Shown in pieces: positions 1 to 8,955 of a stretch of DNA of 58,732 bases (within the stretch, counting starts at the first letter, position 1; every line of letters starts with the position of its first letter). The notes under the pieces are model-generated. The model did not search any database. It saw nothing but the letters and a program-made list of their open reading frames with translations, and was not told where the DNA came from. Both the position numbers and the translations under genes were made by a program. Origin of the DNA: Aurantimonas sp. 22II-16-19i (GTDB taxonomy: Bacteria; Pseudomonadota; Alphaproteobacteria; Rhizobiales; Rhizobiaceae). The stretch covers positions 1 to 58,732 of the forward strand of contig NZ_AQQS01000037.1 of assembly GCF_002088275.1 (NCBI RefSeq). Reading direction: 5' to 3'.

Positions 1-98
1 GGCTCGCCGCGGCCCTCGGGCGAGACCTTCCGGCCGCGCTGATCGAGGATGTGGCTGCGATCGGCGGAGCGATCCTGATCGTCTGGTCCCTCGCATGA
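1..98 (+). CDS. C-terminal end of a membrane protein (partial)
   Basis: An open frame enters from the window edge (first full codon at base 3) and ends at the TGA at 96-98. It encodes about 31 residues: a short polar stretch (GRDLPAALIEDVAAI) followed by a hydrophobic tail (GGAILIVWSLA) that looks like the end of a last membrane helix. The stop overlaps the ATG of the next gene (ATGA), so the two are probably translationally coupled. The tail resembles the C-termini of small DUF4126-type membrane proteins, but too little is present for a firm family call. Confidence 0.5.
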   Translation, partial: LAAALGRDLPAALIEDVAAIGGAILIVWSLA

Positions 99-1474
99 CC
101 CGGAACTTCGACGCCATCATTATCGGCGCCGGACAGGCGGGGCCCTCGCTCGCCGGGCGTCTGACCTCGAGCGGAATGACGGTGGCGCTAATCGAGCGCC
201 ACCTCGTCGGCGGCACCTGCGTCAACACCGGCTGCATGCCGACGAAGACGCTCGTCGCCAGCGCCAAGGTGGCCGCCATGGCGCGCCGCGGCGGCGACTA
301 TGGCGTCACGCTTGCCGGCGACGTTTCGGTGGACATGAGGCGCGTCCGGGCACGGGCCGAAACAGTGTCGCGCGACGCCCGTCAGAACAACGAGCGCTGG
401 CTGGAGGGTATGGATCGGCTGACCTTCCTGCGCGGCCACGCCCGTTTCCTCGACGCAGGGACGATCGCGGTCGGCGATGAAACCCTCTCGGCTCCGCTGA
501 TCTTTCTCAATGTCGGGGGCCGCGCCATCGTGCCGGACATGCCCGGCATCGGCGACGTCGCGGTGATGACCAACACCGACATCGTCGCGCTGGACGTCCT
601 GCCGCGCCATCTCGTGGTGATCGGCGGCAGCTATATCGGCCTGGAATTTGCGCAGATGTACCGACGCTTCGGCGCCAAGGTCACGGTGATCGAAAAGGGT
701 CCCCGCCTCGTCTCCCGGGAGGACGAGGACGTGTCGTCGGCCATCCGCGAGATCCTGGAAGCCGAGGATATTCATGTCCGCACCGGCGCCGAGTGTATCG
801 CCTTTGCCGCCCACGCCGACGGGGTCGCGGTTCGTGTCGATTGCCGGGAGGGCTCCCCCGAAATCGTCGGCAGCCACGTCCTCATGGCGGTCGGCCGCCG
901 CCCCAACACCGACGACCTCGGGCTGGACGCGGCAGGGATCGACACCGATGGCCGCGGCTACATCAAGGTCGACGACCGGCTGCAGACGAATGTTTCCGGC
1001 ATCTACGCCCTCGGCGACTGCAACGGCCGCGGCGCCTTCACCCACACCGCCTACAACGACTACGAGATCGTCGCTGCGAACCTTCTCGAAGGGGGCGCAC
1101 GCAGCCTCGAGGACCGCATTCCCGCCTATGCGCTCTACATCGACCCGCCGCTCGGCCGCGTCGGCATGACCGAGACGCAGGCCCGTGCCAGCGGCCGGCC
1201 ATTGCTGATCTCGACCCGCCCGATGAGCCGTGTCGGTCGGGCGAAGGAAAAGGGCGAGACGAAAGGGTTCATGAAGCTCATCGCCGACGCGCAGACCAGA
1301 CGCATCCTCGGCGCGAGCATTCTCGGCGTCGAGGGCGACGAGGCGATCCACGGCATCCTCGACGTGATGGCTGCCGACCTGCCCTACACGATCTTCGAGC
1401 GCGCCGTTCCCATCCACCCGACCGTCTCCGAGCTCATTCCGACGCTGGCGGGCGATCTGCAGCCGGCGACGTAG
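95..1474 (+). CDS. MerA-like FAD-dependent pyridine nucleotide-disulfide oxidoreductase
   Basis: 459 residues, the normal length for a class I flavoprotein disulfide reductase without a mercury-binding leader domain. The FAD-binding motif is at residues 9-16 (IIGAGQAG). The redox-active pair is C42/C47 in GGTCVNTGCMPTKT. A second dinucleotide fold starts near residue 175 (VIGGSYIGLEF), a GDCNGRGAF segment binds FAD near residue 310, and the C-terminal HPTVSE supplies the His-Glu dyad. It probably uses NAD(P)H to reduce a disulfide or a related small substrate. The C-terminal vicinal cysteines of true mercuric reductases are absent, so mercury reduction is unlikely. The ATG overlaps the stop of the upstream membrane-protein gene. 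Confidence 0.85.
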   Translation: MTRNFDAIIIGAGQAGPSLAGRLTSSGMTVALIERHLVGGTCVNTGCMPTKTLVASAKVAAMARRGGDYGVTLAGDVSVDMRRVRARAETVSRDARQNNERWLEGMDRLTFLRGHARFLDAGTIAVGDETLSAPLIFLNVGGRAIVPDMPGIGDVAVMTNTDIVALDVLPRHLVVIGGSYIGLEFAQMYRRFGAKVTVIEKGPRLVSREDEDVSSAIREILEAEDIHVRTGAECIAFAAHADGVAVRVDCREGSPEIVGSHVLMAVGRRPNTDDLGLDAAGIDTDGRGYIKVDDRLQTNVSGIYALGDCNGRGAFTHTAYNDYEIVAANLLEGGARSLEDRIPAYALYIDPPLGRVGMTETQARASGRPLLISTRPMSRVGRAKEKGETKGFMKLIADAQTRRILGASILGVEGDEAIHGILDVMAADLPYTIFERAVPIHPTVSELIPTLAGDLQPAT

Positions 1475-1667
1475 CGACGAGGGCTGGCGCTGGTTTTTGT
1501 CAGCAGAGCGGCCAAGGAAACGAGACGACTTTGCAGTCGGTCGAAGCATATTCCGGTTATCTCCAACTCAAGTGCATGCTGCAGTGCATTCTTCATCCTC
1601 CACGGGTGGAGGATCCATGGCTTCTGATTTGCATGCGCGTGCGTCCGGCTATTCGACCGGCGCCTTG

Positions 1668-1931
1668 TTACGGATACTGTTCGCCTTCGGCCTCGTGCCC
1701 TGCCTGCCCTCGCCCAGTCGGCTCCCCTCCGGCATTGGCGACGATGGCGGCCAGCGGCTGGTTGACCTCGTGGACGATCGAGGCGGAGAGCTCCGCCAGA
1801 CTGGCCGCCTGCATCGCCCCGGCCAGCCGATCCTGCAGGCGCCGCAGGGCGCGCTGGGAGCTCACTTCGCTGTCGACGTCGATCAGGATGCCGTAGCGAC
1901 CGGCGAGATTGCCCGTGTCCCCGGTGGTGGT
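1668..1931 (-). pseudogene. Remnant of a PAS sensor histidine kinase
   Basis: On the minus strand a frame reads through the end of a PAS domain (GRYGILIDVD) into a linker and a clear phosphoacceptor helix, LAELSASIVHEVNQPLAAIV. Homology stops right after this H-box: the next residues are low-complexity and a stop follows about 20 codons later. There is no ATPase domain, and upstream the frame runs without a plausible start towards the SDR gene. This is the middle 80 or so residues of a kinase of the rhizobial PAS-HisKA type, cut at both ends. The rest of 1475-1989 contains nothing else I recognise. Confidence 0.7.
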
Positions 1932-1989
1932 ATGGGAGGCCGCGCGCGGAGCCTTCGGCGTAGCGCTGCGCGCGGCAGAGGGTGAAGCG

Positions 1990-2745
1990 TCAGATCGTCT
2001 GGCCGCCCGAAACCTCGATACGCTGGCCGGTGACCCAGCGATTGTCGGGCCCGAGCAGGCTTGCCACCATCGGGCCGATATCGTCGGGAAGGCCGACGCG
2101 GCCGAGCGCCGTCATTCCGGCGAAGGCCGCATTGTAGTCCGGAGTATCGCGCACCGCGCCGCCGAGGAAGTCGGTCTCGATGGCGCCGGGCGCGACGGTG
2201 TTTGCCGTGATGCCGCGGCTTCCGAGCTCCTTCGCCATGTAGACCGTCATGATCTCCACCGCTCCCTTGGCGGCGGAGTACGCCGAGAAGCCCGGAAACG
2301 AAACACGCGTCAGGCCGGACGAGAAGTTTACGATCCGGCCGCCGTCGGCCAGCATCGGCAGCAGGGCCTGCGTCAGGAAGAAGACGCCCTTGACGTGGAC
2401 GGCGAACAGCCCGTCGAACTGCTCCTCGGTGGTGGCGGCGAAGTCCGCCATCTCGCCATGGCCGGCATTGTTGACGAGGTGGTCGAATGTCGCCCGCCCC
2501 CAGGTCGCAGAAAGAGCACTGCGCAACGCCTCGACGAAGGTTGGAAAGGTCGAGACGCGGCCGGTGTCGAGTTGCAAGGCGACCGCCTTGCGGCCGAGCG
2601 CCTCGATGTCGGCGACGACGGCCTCGGCGTTGTCCTTGCCGCTGTGGTAGGTGAGGATCACGTCGCCCCCGTGTCGGGCGATGCTGATCGCGGTGTTGCG
2701 GCCAAGGCCGCGGCTGCCGCCGGTGACGAGAGAAATGCTGGACAT
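1990..2745 (-). CDS. SDR family NAD(P)-dependent oxidoreductase
   Basis: 251 residues, full length for a classical short-chain dehydrogenase. The cofactor motif TGGSRGLG lies at residues 8-15, the NNAG structural motif near residue 91, and the catalytic Ser-Tyr-Lys as NFSSG then YSAAK (about 140-160). The C-terminus ends in a typical GQRIEVSGGQTI. It should oxidise or reduce a small carbonyl or alcohol; the substrate cannot be told. It is divergent from an AraC-type regulator, an arrangement usual for a regulator and its target, so the neighbour probably controls it. Confidence 0.88.
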   Translation of the reverse strand: MSSISLVTGGSRGLGRNTAISIARHGGDVILTYHSGKDNAEAVVADIEALGRKAVALQLDTGRVSTFPTFVEALRSALSATWGRATFDHLVNNAGHGEMADFAATTEEQFDGLFAVHVKGVFFLTQALLPMLADGGRIVNFSSGLTRVSFPGFSAYSAAKGAVEIMTVYMAKELGSRGITANTVAPGAIETDFLGGAVRDTPDYNAAFAGMTALGRVGLPDDIGPMVASLLGPDNRWVTGQRIEVSGGQTI

Positions 2746-2881
2746 GGATGCCTCCGGGTTGGTTGGTGTCGGCGATCCTTGTAGCTCAGGCCGTGCGGGC
2801 GGGGTTGCGCGATCGTCCTGAAAACTTGCCTGATTATCCTGCCGCGTTGCCGAGACCTCGTTCCGCTTCTATGATCGGTCC

Positions 2882-3775
2882 ATGCACGAACCGCTTCTCG
2901 ACCATGCGCGGCGCTATGCCGATCGTCTCGCCGATCAGGGCGGCGTCGCCGCTACTCCTGTCGAGGGGCTGGTGATCCTGCGCGAGACCGCCCCCAGCAT
3001 GCTGCAATACGCGATATCGAAGCCGTTGGTGGCGCTGGTCCTGCAGGGCGGCAAGCGCGTGTCGATGGGAAGCCACAGCTTCGACTTCGGCGCCGGCGAA
3101 TCCCTCCTCATCACCACCGATGTTCCGACCGTCAGCCAGATCACCAAGGCGAGCCGCGTCTTGCCTTATTATTCGCTGGTTCTCGAACTCGACCCCGCCA
3201 TCATCGCCGAACTGGTCGGCCAGATCGCCCCGGCACCGGTCAAGGCGGACCGGCCGGTTCGTGTCGATCCGACCGAGGCGGACGTGGCCGATGCCGCTTT
3301 GCGCCTGCTGCGCCTGCTCGACCGTCCCGACAGCCTCGCCGTGTTGGGGCCGCAGCTGGTCCGCGAGTGGCACTACTGGCTGTTGATGGGGCGACATGGC
3401 GGGGCCATTCGGGCGCTCGGCGTGACCGACAGCCATGCGCAACGGATCGCACGATCCGTCGCGGTCCTTCGCCGGCATTATGCCGAGCCCATCAAGATCG
3501 ACGCACTGGCGGCGGCTGCCGGGATGAGCCTCTCGGCCTTCCACATTCATTTCCGCAGCATCACCTCACTCTCTCCGCTTCAGTTCCAGAAGCAGCTGCG
3601 GCTCATCGAGGCCCGGCGGCGAATGCTGGCGGGGGGAGAGAGCGTGGCGGACGCGGCCTATGGCGTCGGATACGAGAGCGTGCCGCAGTTCACCCGCGAA
3701 TGTGGCCGCATGTTCGGGCAGCCGCCGGCCCGAGACATCCGCCAGGCCCGATCGCAGCTCGAAGCGGCCGCATAG
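2882..3775 (+). CDS. AraC family transcriptional regulator with AraC_N domain
   Basis: 297 residues. The N-terminal part (about 20-180) matches the AraC_N (PF06719) type cupin-like effector domain, seen in segments such as LVLQGGKRVSMG and ESLLITTDVPTVSQI. Two helix-turn-helix motifs occupy the C-terminal 100 residues (IDALAAAAGMSLSAFHIHF and SVADAAYGVGYESVPQFTR). Proteins of this type usually activate a neighbouring oxidoreductase gene. Here the divergent SDR, with a 136-bp shared upstream region, is the obvious target. The effector is unknown. Confidence 0.88.
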   Translation: MHEPLLDHARRYADRLADQGGVAATPVEGLVILRETAPSMLQYAISKPLVALVLQGGKRVSMGSHSFDFGAGESLLITTDVPTVSQITKASRVLPYYSLVLELDPAIIAELVGQIAPAPVKADRPVRVDPTEADVADAALRLLRLLDRPDSLAVLGPQLVREWHYWLLMGRHGGAIRALGVTDSHAQRIARSVAVLRRHYAEPIKIDALAAAAGMSLSAFHIHFRSITSLSPLQFQKQLRLIEARRRMLAGGESVADAAYGVGYESVPQFTRECGRMFGQPPARDIRQARSQLEAAA

Positions 3776-3814
3776 GAGATCAGCGTGCGCCCGCAGAAGT
3801 CCGCGGCAGACGGA

Positions 3815-3919
3815 TCACACGCTCCGGCCGGCATCGATCGGCGGTTCCACGCCGGTTAGGAAGGAAGCCGCTTCGAAGGCCGGACAAAGCGCGGCTGCAG
3901 CGACGTCGGCGGGGTTCGG
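3815..3919 (-). pseudogene. C-terminal remnant of a second SDR dehydrogenase
   Basis: A 34-codon minus-strand stretch between two stops reads as the last part of a short-chain dehydrogenase: an ADVAAAAL helix, then FLTGVEPPIDAGRSV and a stop, the usual SDR ending (FITG..L.VDGG). A TGA lies directly upstream in frame (3920-3922) and no N-terminal part is visible. It is a relic, not a working gene. The remaining bases from 3923 to 4190 show no gene or clear element before the left attachment repeat. Confidence 0.6.
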
Positions 3920-4190
3920 TCAAGTGTCCGATCGAAACGGAATCGAAATATTTCCGTCTGTTCGCCGACTTGTCGGTGTGTAGTCTCGGCGCCGATCGGC
4001 GTGATAGGTCGCAGAGCGCTGTCAGCGCTGGGGGAGCAGCATGCGCTGCCGATTGGCAGCACGGAGCTGCCGAGCCTACCGGAAGCCCCTGGAAGTCAGG
4101 GGAACTCCCTGCAACAGGAATGCGACATGGAGACCGCGCGTTCGCCAACGTGGCGACGCCTCAATCACCGAATTTTCTAAAGAGTTTGAA

Positions 4191-4207
4191 TGGCTGGGGA
4201 ACCTGGA
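4191..4207. repeat. attL core, 17-bp direct repeat
   Basis: The sequence TGGCTGGGGAACCTGGA is identical to 22845-22861. It corresponds to the CCA end, the discriminator base, the 3' acceptor strand and six bases of the T arm of tRNA-Gln in reverse orientation. Beyond it the similarity to the tRNA stops, so only the 3' end was left behind on this side. Confidence 0.88.
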
Positions 4208-4280
4208 ACATAATCCAAGTCTCATTAAGCCCTTGTCATCTTTAGAACTATCTGAATTTGTTGCCTTTTTCAAACGAAAT

Positions 4281-4303
4281 TGCTACACTGGGATGCTACA
4301 CTG
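4281..4303. repeat. Putative integrase arm-type sites, left end
   Basis: Two direct copies of TGCTACACTG, at 4281-4290 and 4294-4303 (13-bp period), lie 74-96 bp inside the left core and just before the integrase start. The same motif recurs at 22784-22793 with an inverted partial copy, 45-60 bp inside the right core. Matching repeats on both sides of the cores are what arm-binding sites of a tyrosine integrase look like. They also overlap the likely int promoter, so the integrase may control its own expression. Confidence 0.6.
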
Positions 4304-4314
4304 ATCCCTTCCGA

Positions 4315-6099
4315 ATGGTCTTCAAATTGGCTCGAATTTCCTACCTCACCCGGCGCGGCTCCTCCTATTACGCTCGCATGAAAGTCCCGGCCGAACTCGC
4401 AGCAGTCGTCGGCCGAAACGAACTGACGAAGGCGCTCGGCACGAAGGACGAGAACGAGGCCAAGCGCCGACTGTGGCCTGTTATAGAGGGATGGCGGACG
4501 CAACTCGACGACGTGTCGCGGCGGCGGACTTTGACCGACGATGATCGTGCGGCAGCACCATGGGCGCACTACGAAGGCACCCTCGATCGCGACGACGCCA
4601 GTCGCGCGGCGAGGCCGACGCCAGACAAGATCGACGCGGCGACGCGATCCCTCTTCGCCAATGCCGGCACGATCGACGCCAGCGATCCGCTCGCCATGCT
4701 GGACGCCACCATAGAGGTAAAGGCGATGCACAGCGCGGGCGCACTCGACGCCAAGCTGAGACAGGCGAAGGCTGCTGATCTCCGCAAGCACCTCGTCTCT
4801 GGCGAACTTGCCCTTGTCCGGCACGAGATCGACGAGTTTGCCCTCAAACATGATCTCATCATCCCGCGCGGATCGCCGGAAGAGGCCGACATAGGCCGGC
4901 GCATGATCCGTGCCGAGATCGAGGCGCTTGAGCGCACCTTCGAACGCGACCGGGGCGATTACGGCGGCACCCCGCGCGACCCGATCGTGAAGCCGGCGAC
5001 GACGCAGGTTCGCGAGCGCGCCAAACCGGGTGAGACGGTCCCGGAACTCTTCGAAGCGTATGCGCGCGACAATCCGAAGGGCATCGCGGCGGACACGTTG
5101 AACCAAGCCCGGCGCGACATTAGCACCTTCCTCGATCTTCACGGCCGGACTCTTCCCGTTCGCCGGATCGACCGCAAGGCCATTCGCGAATGGAAGGCGC
5201 TCCTTCGCGAGTATCCCGTGAAGGCGACGGAAACGAAGGCGTTCGCCGGCATGGGTTTTGCGCAGATCATCCGGGCGAACAAGGAAGTTGGGAAGCCGGT
5301 GATCACGCCCCGCACGGTCAATCGATACCTCGCGAGCATGGGCGCCTTCTGCCAATGGCTCGTCATCAACGGCTATCTCGACGCGAACCCGACGGCCGAT
5401 ATGTCGCTGCCGAAGTCGAAGAGTCGCACGACGAGGCCCTTCACGACCGAAGAGCTAAAGACCTTGTTCGCCTCGCCACTCTTCACCGGCTGCCAATCGG
5501 CCGACGAATGGCGCGACATGGCGAAGCCCGGCAACATTCGGATCGACGATCATCGCTACTGGTTGCCGCTGGTCATGCTCTACAGCGGCGCGCGACCGGC
5601 CGAAATTGCGCAGCTCGAAATCGCCGACGTGCGGCAACAGCACGGCCACTGGATCATGCACATCACCACAGAAGGCGGCAACGGTAAGAGCGTCAAAACT
5701 GACGGGTCTATGCGCGTCGTCCCGGTTCACTCCGAACTCGTTCGGCTGGGCTTCATCGCCTACCGCGACCGGATGGCTGCGGAAGGCCAGACCCGGCTTT
5801 TCCCAGAAGCGAAGCGCAACAGCCGAGGCCAGATGATCGCGGAATTCTCACGAGAGTTCGGGCGCTATCTCGAACGCATCGAGTTGAAGAAAGGGCGCGG
5901 CCTTTCGCTCTACTCATTCCGCCATGGCGTTGCGGATGCACTTCGCCGCGCCGGGCGTCTCGACGAGGAATTCGGCTTCATTCTGGGACACGTGAAGGGC
6001 AGCATGACCGGGCGTTATGGGCAGCTGCCGCAGGGGATGCTTGAACAGCGCGTGGCTTTGATTGAGTCGATCGTTTACGAGAGGCTTGATCTCAATTAA
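4315..6099 (+). CDS. Tyrosine-type site-specific integrase
   Basis: About 594 residues from the ATG at 4315. The frame is open a little further upstream, but only to a poor TTG with no family similarity. The N-terminus (YLTRRGSSYYARMKVPAEL) is the DUF6538-type domain common in alphaproteobacterial phage integrases. A SAM-like core-binding region follows, then a C-terminal catalytic domain: first Arg in YSGARPAEIAQL, the second box as YSFRHGVADALRRAG, the late His in LGHVKG, and the nucleophile Tyr in GRYGQ. It should catalyse integration at tRNA-Gln and excision with a helper. No excisionase gene was recognised nearby. Confidence 0.93.
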   Translation: MVFKLARISYLTRRGSSYYARMKVPAELAAVVGRNELTKALGTKDENEAKRRLWPVIEGWRTQLDDVSRRRTLTDDDRAAAPWAHYEGTLDRDDASRAARPTPDKIDAATRSLFANAGTIDASDPLAMLDATIEVKAMHSAGALDAKLRQAKAADLRKHLVSGELALVRHEIDEFALKHDLIIPRGSPEEADIGRRMIRAEIEALERTFERDRGDYGGTPRDPIVKPATTQVRERAKPGETVPELFEAYARDNPKGIAADTLNQARRDISTFLDLHGRTLPVRRIDRKAIREWKALLREYPVKATETKAFAGMGFAQIIRANKEVGKPVITPRTVNRYLASMGAFCQWLVINGYLDANPTADMSLPKSKSRTTRPFTTEELKTLFASPLFTGCQSADEWRDMAKPGNIRIDDHRYWLPLVMLYSGARPAEIAQLEIADVRQQHGHWIMHITTEGGNGKSVKTDGSMRVVPVHSELVRLGFIAYRDRMAAEGQTRLFPEAKRNSRGQMIAEFSREFGRYLERIELKKGRGLSLYSFRHGVADALRRAGRLDEEFGFILGHVKGSMTGRYGQLPQGMLEQRVALIESIVYERLDLN

Positions 6100-6199
6100 T
6101 CTAGATTTGGAAATTCTGCAGCATAGCAACTCTCGCCGAAACCAGCTGCTTCTTTTTGTATTCAACGAGATAAAATTGATATACGTAGGGGAGAATTGG

Positions 6200-7057
6200 A
6201 TGACGAATCTGAAGGACGGGAGAGACCATCATTGGTGGCCAAAAAGTCTCTCAAAAAACTGGTCATCCGACCCTGACAATAAAATCAATACCATATCACA
6301 CAGAGGATATGAGAAACGTTACTCACCAAAGGCCATCGGCAAGACATATGATGGACACAATATAATCTTTCACAGTATCTGGGATTCATCGTTCGAACGT
6401 AAATTTGATCGTTCTGACAACGACTTCCCCGAGCTTACAAGATGGCTTCTATCGGCGGTGAGCGATGTCAGAGAAGGGCCGAAGCCGCTGCAGCATGATG
6501 AACACCAGTTGAAAATGCTGGCAGTCTGCCTTTCGTCGTTAGTTGCGCGGAACCCGACTATTCGAAACACGATCTCTTTGACGATCGAAAGTTATGGCCT
6601 TACCTCAAGTAATAATTTGATTGCAGCCAATTTGGCAAATTTGCATGATTTTTTCGCACCTCAGATCGAAAACGGGGGGAAATTTGCGATTTTTTTTGAC
6701 AAGGCAGGATCGTTTATATTCGGCGATGGGTTTCTACATAATTTTCCTGCCACCCAACTTACTCTGTCGGATTCACATCTATTAGTTCCCATTAGTCCAA
6801 ACATCGTGGTTATGTGGTTCCGGCCGACAAGATATAGGACTTACCCAAAGATAATTGGCATATCTGGGGATATTGAAGATATAGAATTTATTAACGAGAG
6901 CATTCAAGTGTATTCCTCAGAATACATTTATTATAAAGAAATTCGTCCAACGGTTTTGAATATATTTTCTGCCGGCAAGCATCAATGTTACCCATACCAC
7001 AAGCCGCCCTACCTCGAATATATGATGCAGAAGGTTCTCGACTATCGGCCGAACTAG
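6200..7057 (+). CDS. DUF4238-like protein, AT-rich cargo gene
   Basis: 285 residues from the ATG at 6200, which has a good ribosome site (AGGGGAG, 6187-6193); an open frame upstream overlaps the end of int and is ignored. The N-terminus has DHHWWPKSLSKNW, and a central FGDGF and a VPISPNIVVMW segment recall the HH.P..L..F, TSDNP and PLSP features of DUF4238 proteins. The match is by eye and weak. The gene is visibly richer in A+T than the integrase and the phage genes around it, so it arrived separately. Its place between int and the portal is a common spot for cargo such as defence genes; no function is assigned. Confidence 0.55.
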   Translation: MTNLKDGRDHHWWPKSLSKNWSSDPDNKINTISHRGYEKRYSPKAIGKTYDGHNIIFHSIWDSSFERKFDRSDNDFPELTRWLLSAVSDVREGPKPLQHDEHQLKMLAVCLSSLVARNPTIRNTISLTIESYGLTSSNNLIAANLANLHDFFAPQIENGGKFAIFFDKAGSFIFGDGFLHNFPATQLTLSDSHLLVPISPNIVVMWFRPTRYRTYPKIIGISGDIEDIEFINESIQVYSSEYIYYKEIRPTVLNIFSAGKHQCYPYHKPPYLEYMMQKVLDYRPN

Positions 7058-7203
7058 CAGAATAGGTGGCGTCTGCCCCAGACCGCCAAAGGATGCCAGT
7101 TCGTAGCCCTATGAAAATATCCCTAGAATTGTAGGATTATTTGCTTGCGCAGCGATTCGCGCCATGAGACAATATTACCAAGTCAAAGAGCTTGGATTGC
7201 TTC

Positions 7204-8439
7204 ATGCGCCTGTCGGCGATCAAGGAGAAGATTGGTAGATTCCTCGCGCCTGTCGAGACGAAGAGCGTAATTTCGCCCTCCGGCTTCTTCGGTCTGGAGG
7301 ACTTCCTTGTTCCGAATACGATCGCCGGGCCGTCGATCACGGCGCGAACCGCGATGCGCGTCCCGGCCGTCTCGGCTGCCGTCTCGCTGATCTCTTCGTC
7401 ACTTGGCACCTTGCCGGCGAAAGTCTATGCGCGCGGCGACGAGGCGAAAGCTATTGCGACGGATCATCCCGCCTATCGCCTTGTGCATGGCAAGGCAAAC
7501 GAATGGACGGCAGCCGGCGCACTTCGCTCGCAGCTGACGCAGGACGCGCTTCTTACCGGCAACGGCTATGCGATCGTTTCCCGCGTTGACGACGGCCGTC
7601 CCTCCGAACTCTTCCGCGTCGATCCCGCCGCGATGTCCGTCGAGGCCGATGCCTTCGGCGCCCCGTCCTACAGTCTCACCACGACGGGCGGCGTTCGCCG
7701 CTTCGGCTTCCACGACGTGCTTCATCTTCGCGCCCTGACGAGCTTCGACGCACTGAAGGGTGAAGCGCCGATCGCGCTTGCCCGCGAAGCCATCGCCACC
7801 CTCGCCGTCATGGAAGAGCATGGTTCGCGGCTCTTCCGCGACGGTGCGCGTCCTTCGGCAGCCGTGACCTACCCGCCCGATGCATCCCGTCCGATGCCGG
7901 GGCAGGATCATTCGACGGCCCGGACTAATCTCATTAAGGCTGCCAAACTTGGCCTCCAGGGCGTCGATGCCTCCGGGAAGCTCGCCGTCTTCTTCGACGG
8001 TGCGCAGTTCACGCCGTTTGCGTTCTCTTCGACCGATGCACAGTTTGCCGAACTTCGCCGCTTCGCAATCGACGAAATCGCCCGCGTCTTCCGCGTCCCG
8101 CCGCACATGCTCTTCGAAATGGGCCGAGCGACGTGGGGTAACTCTGAAGAGATGGGCGCGACGTTCGTTCGCTACACGCTTCTTCCGTGGATTGAGGCTT
8201 GGCAGGACGCCTATTCCCGCGTTCTTCTCGATCCCGACGAGGGCGATGCCTTCTCGATCGAGTTCATCGTTGACGACCTTCTCCGGGCCGATACGGCAAC
8301 CCGCTTCTCCGCATATTCGCAGGCCATCGCCGCGCGCATCCTGAACCCGAACGAAGTCCGGGCGATGGAAAACCGCGCGCCCTATGACGGCGGCGACGAG
8401 TTTCTGAACCCCAACACGACGAGCAATCCGAATGGCTAA
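7204..8439 (+). CDS. Phage portal protein, HK97 family
   Basis: 411 residues from the ATG at 7204; the frame also has a TTG at 7192, but no well-spaced ribosome site decides between them. Family features run through the protein: VPAVSAAVSLISSSLGTLP near the start, DALLTGNGYAIV, a HLRALTSFDALKGEAPI segment, and the C-terminal RVPPHMLFEMGRATWGNSEEM. Portals form the dodecameric ring at one capsid vertex through which DNA is packaged and leaves. It opens the late block here, although in standard phages TerS and TerL come just before it. The stop overlaps the next gene by 8 bp. Confidence 0.93.
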   Translation: MRLSAIKEKIGRFLAPVETKSVISPSGFFGLEDFLVPNTIAGPSITARTAMRVPAVSAAVSLISSSLGTLPAKVYARGDEAKAIATDHPAYRLVHGKANEWTAAGALRSQLTQDALLTGNGYAIVSRVDDGRPSELFRVDPAAMSVEADAFGAPSYSLTTTGGVRRFGFHDVLHLRALTSFDALKGEAPIALAREAIATLAVMEEHGSRLFRDGARPSAAVTYPPDASRPMPGQDHSTARTNLIKAAKLGLQGVDASGKLAVFFDGAQFTPFAFSSTDAQFAELRRFAIDEIARVFRVPPHMLFEMGRATWGNSEEMGATFVRYTLLPWIEAWQDAYSRVLLDPDEGDAFSIEFIVDDLLRADTATRFSAYSQAIAARILNPNEVRAMENRAPYDGGDEFLNPNTTSNPNG

Positions 8440-8638
8440 GGCTGCCAACACCAAGGCGGCGCCCGCCTTCGAACTCACCTCGCTTCTTCTCGATCCGATC
8501 ACCCGTGCCGTTCACGCCCGCTTCCTCGTCGAGGGGCAGGATGGGCTTTCGGTGATTGTCGAGACCGATGCCGGCGACGATGCGCGCGCGGCCGTTCGCA
8601 CCGCGCTTCAGGCCGCACTGAACGCGATGCCGGCATGA
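8432..8638 (+). CDS. Small phage protein of unknown function
   Basis: 68 residues, overlapping the portal gene at its start and coupled to the next gene by ATGA at its end. The sequence has a Lys/Ala-rich start, a central FELTSLLLDPITRAVHARFLV stretch and an Ala-rich C-terminal helix. I do not recognise it. The overlaps on both sides and its codon use, like that of its neighbours, argue that it is translated. Confidence 0.6.
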   Translation: MAKAANTKAAPAFELTSLLLDPITRAVHARFLVEGQDGLSVIVETDAGDDARAAVRTALQAALNAMPA

Positions 8639-8955
8639 ACCCCGTTCGCCAGTTCTTCGGCGATGCCGAGCGCGACTTTGCCCTGTCTGAAACGCTCGTC
8701 GTCGAGATTGAGCGCAAGGCCGGCGTCGGCATCGGCTCTTTCTGGAAACGCCTGATGTCGGGCGACTACTTCCTTGCCGATCCCTTCGAAGTCGTCCGGC
8801 TCGCCCTCGTCGGCGGCGGCACCGATCCGCAGGAAGCAAAGGCCCTCGTCGAGACCTACGCCCGGCCGCGCCCGGTTCAGGAAACCGTGCTTCTCGCGCT
8901 CGAAATCCTCGGCACCTTCCTCGTCGGCGTCGATAGCGAAGAGGCCGGCGCGTGA
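8635..8955 (+). CDS. GTA gp10-like protein (possible tail assembly chaperone)
   Basis: 106 residues. The layout matches the gene-transfer-agent gp10 family (PF11836): an FALSETLVVEIERKAGVGIG start, then DPFEVVRLALVGGGTDPQEAK and a C-terminal RPVQETVLLALEILGTFL helix. In GTAs and related siphophages this gene sits between the tail tube and the tape measure and is thought to help tail assembly. Here it is displaced to between portal and capsid, and a second chaperone-like gene follows the tail tube. It is coupled to both neighbours (ATGA before, GTGA after). Confidence 0.68.
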   Translation: MNPVRQFFGDAERDFALSETLVVEIERKAGVGIGSFWKRLMSGDYFLADPFEVVRLALVGGGTDPQEAKALVETYARPRPVQETVLLALEILGTFLVGVDSEEAGA

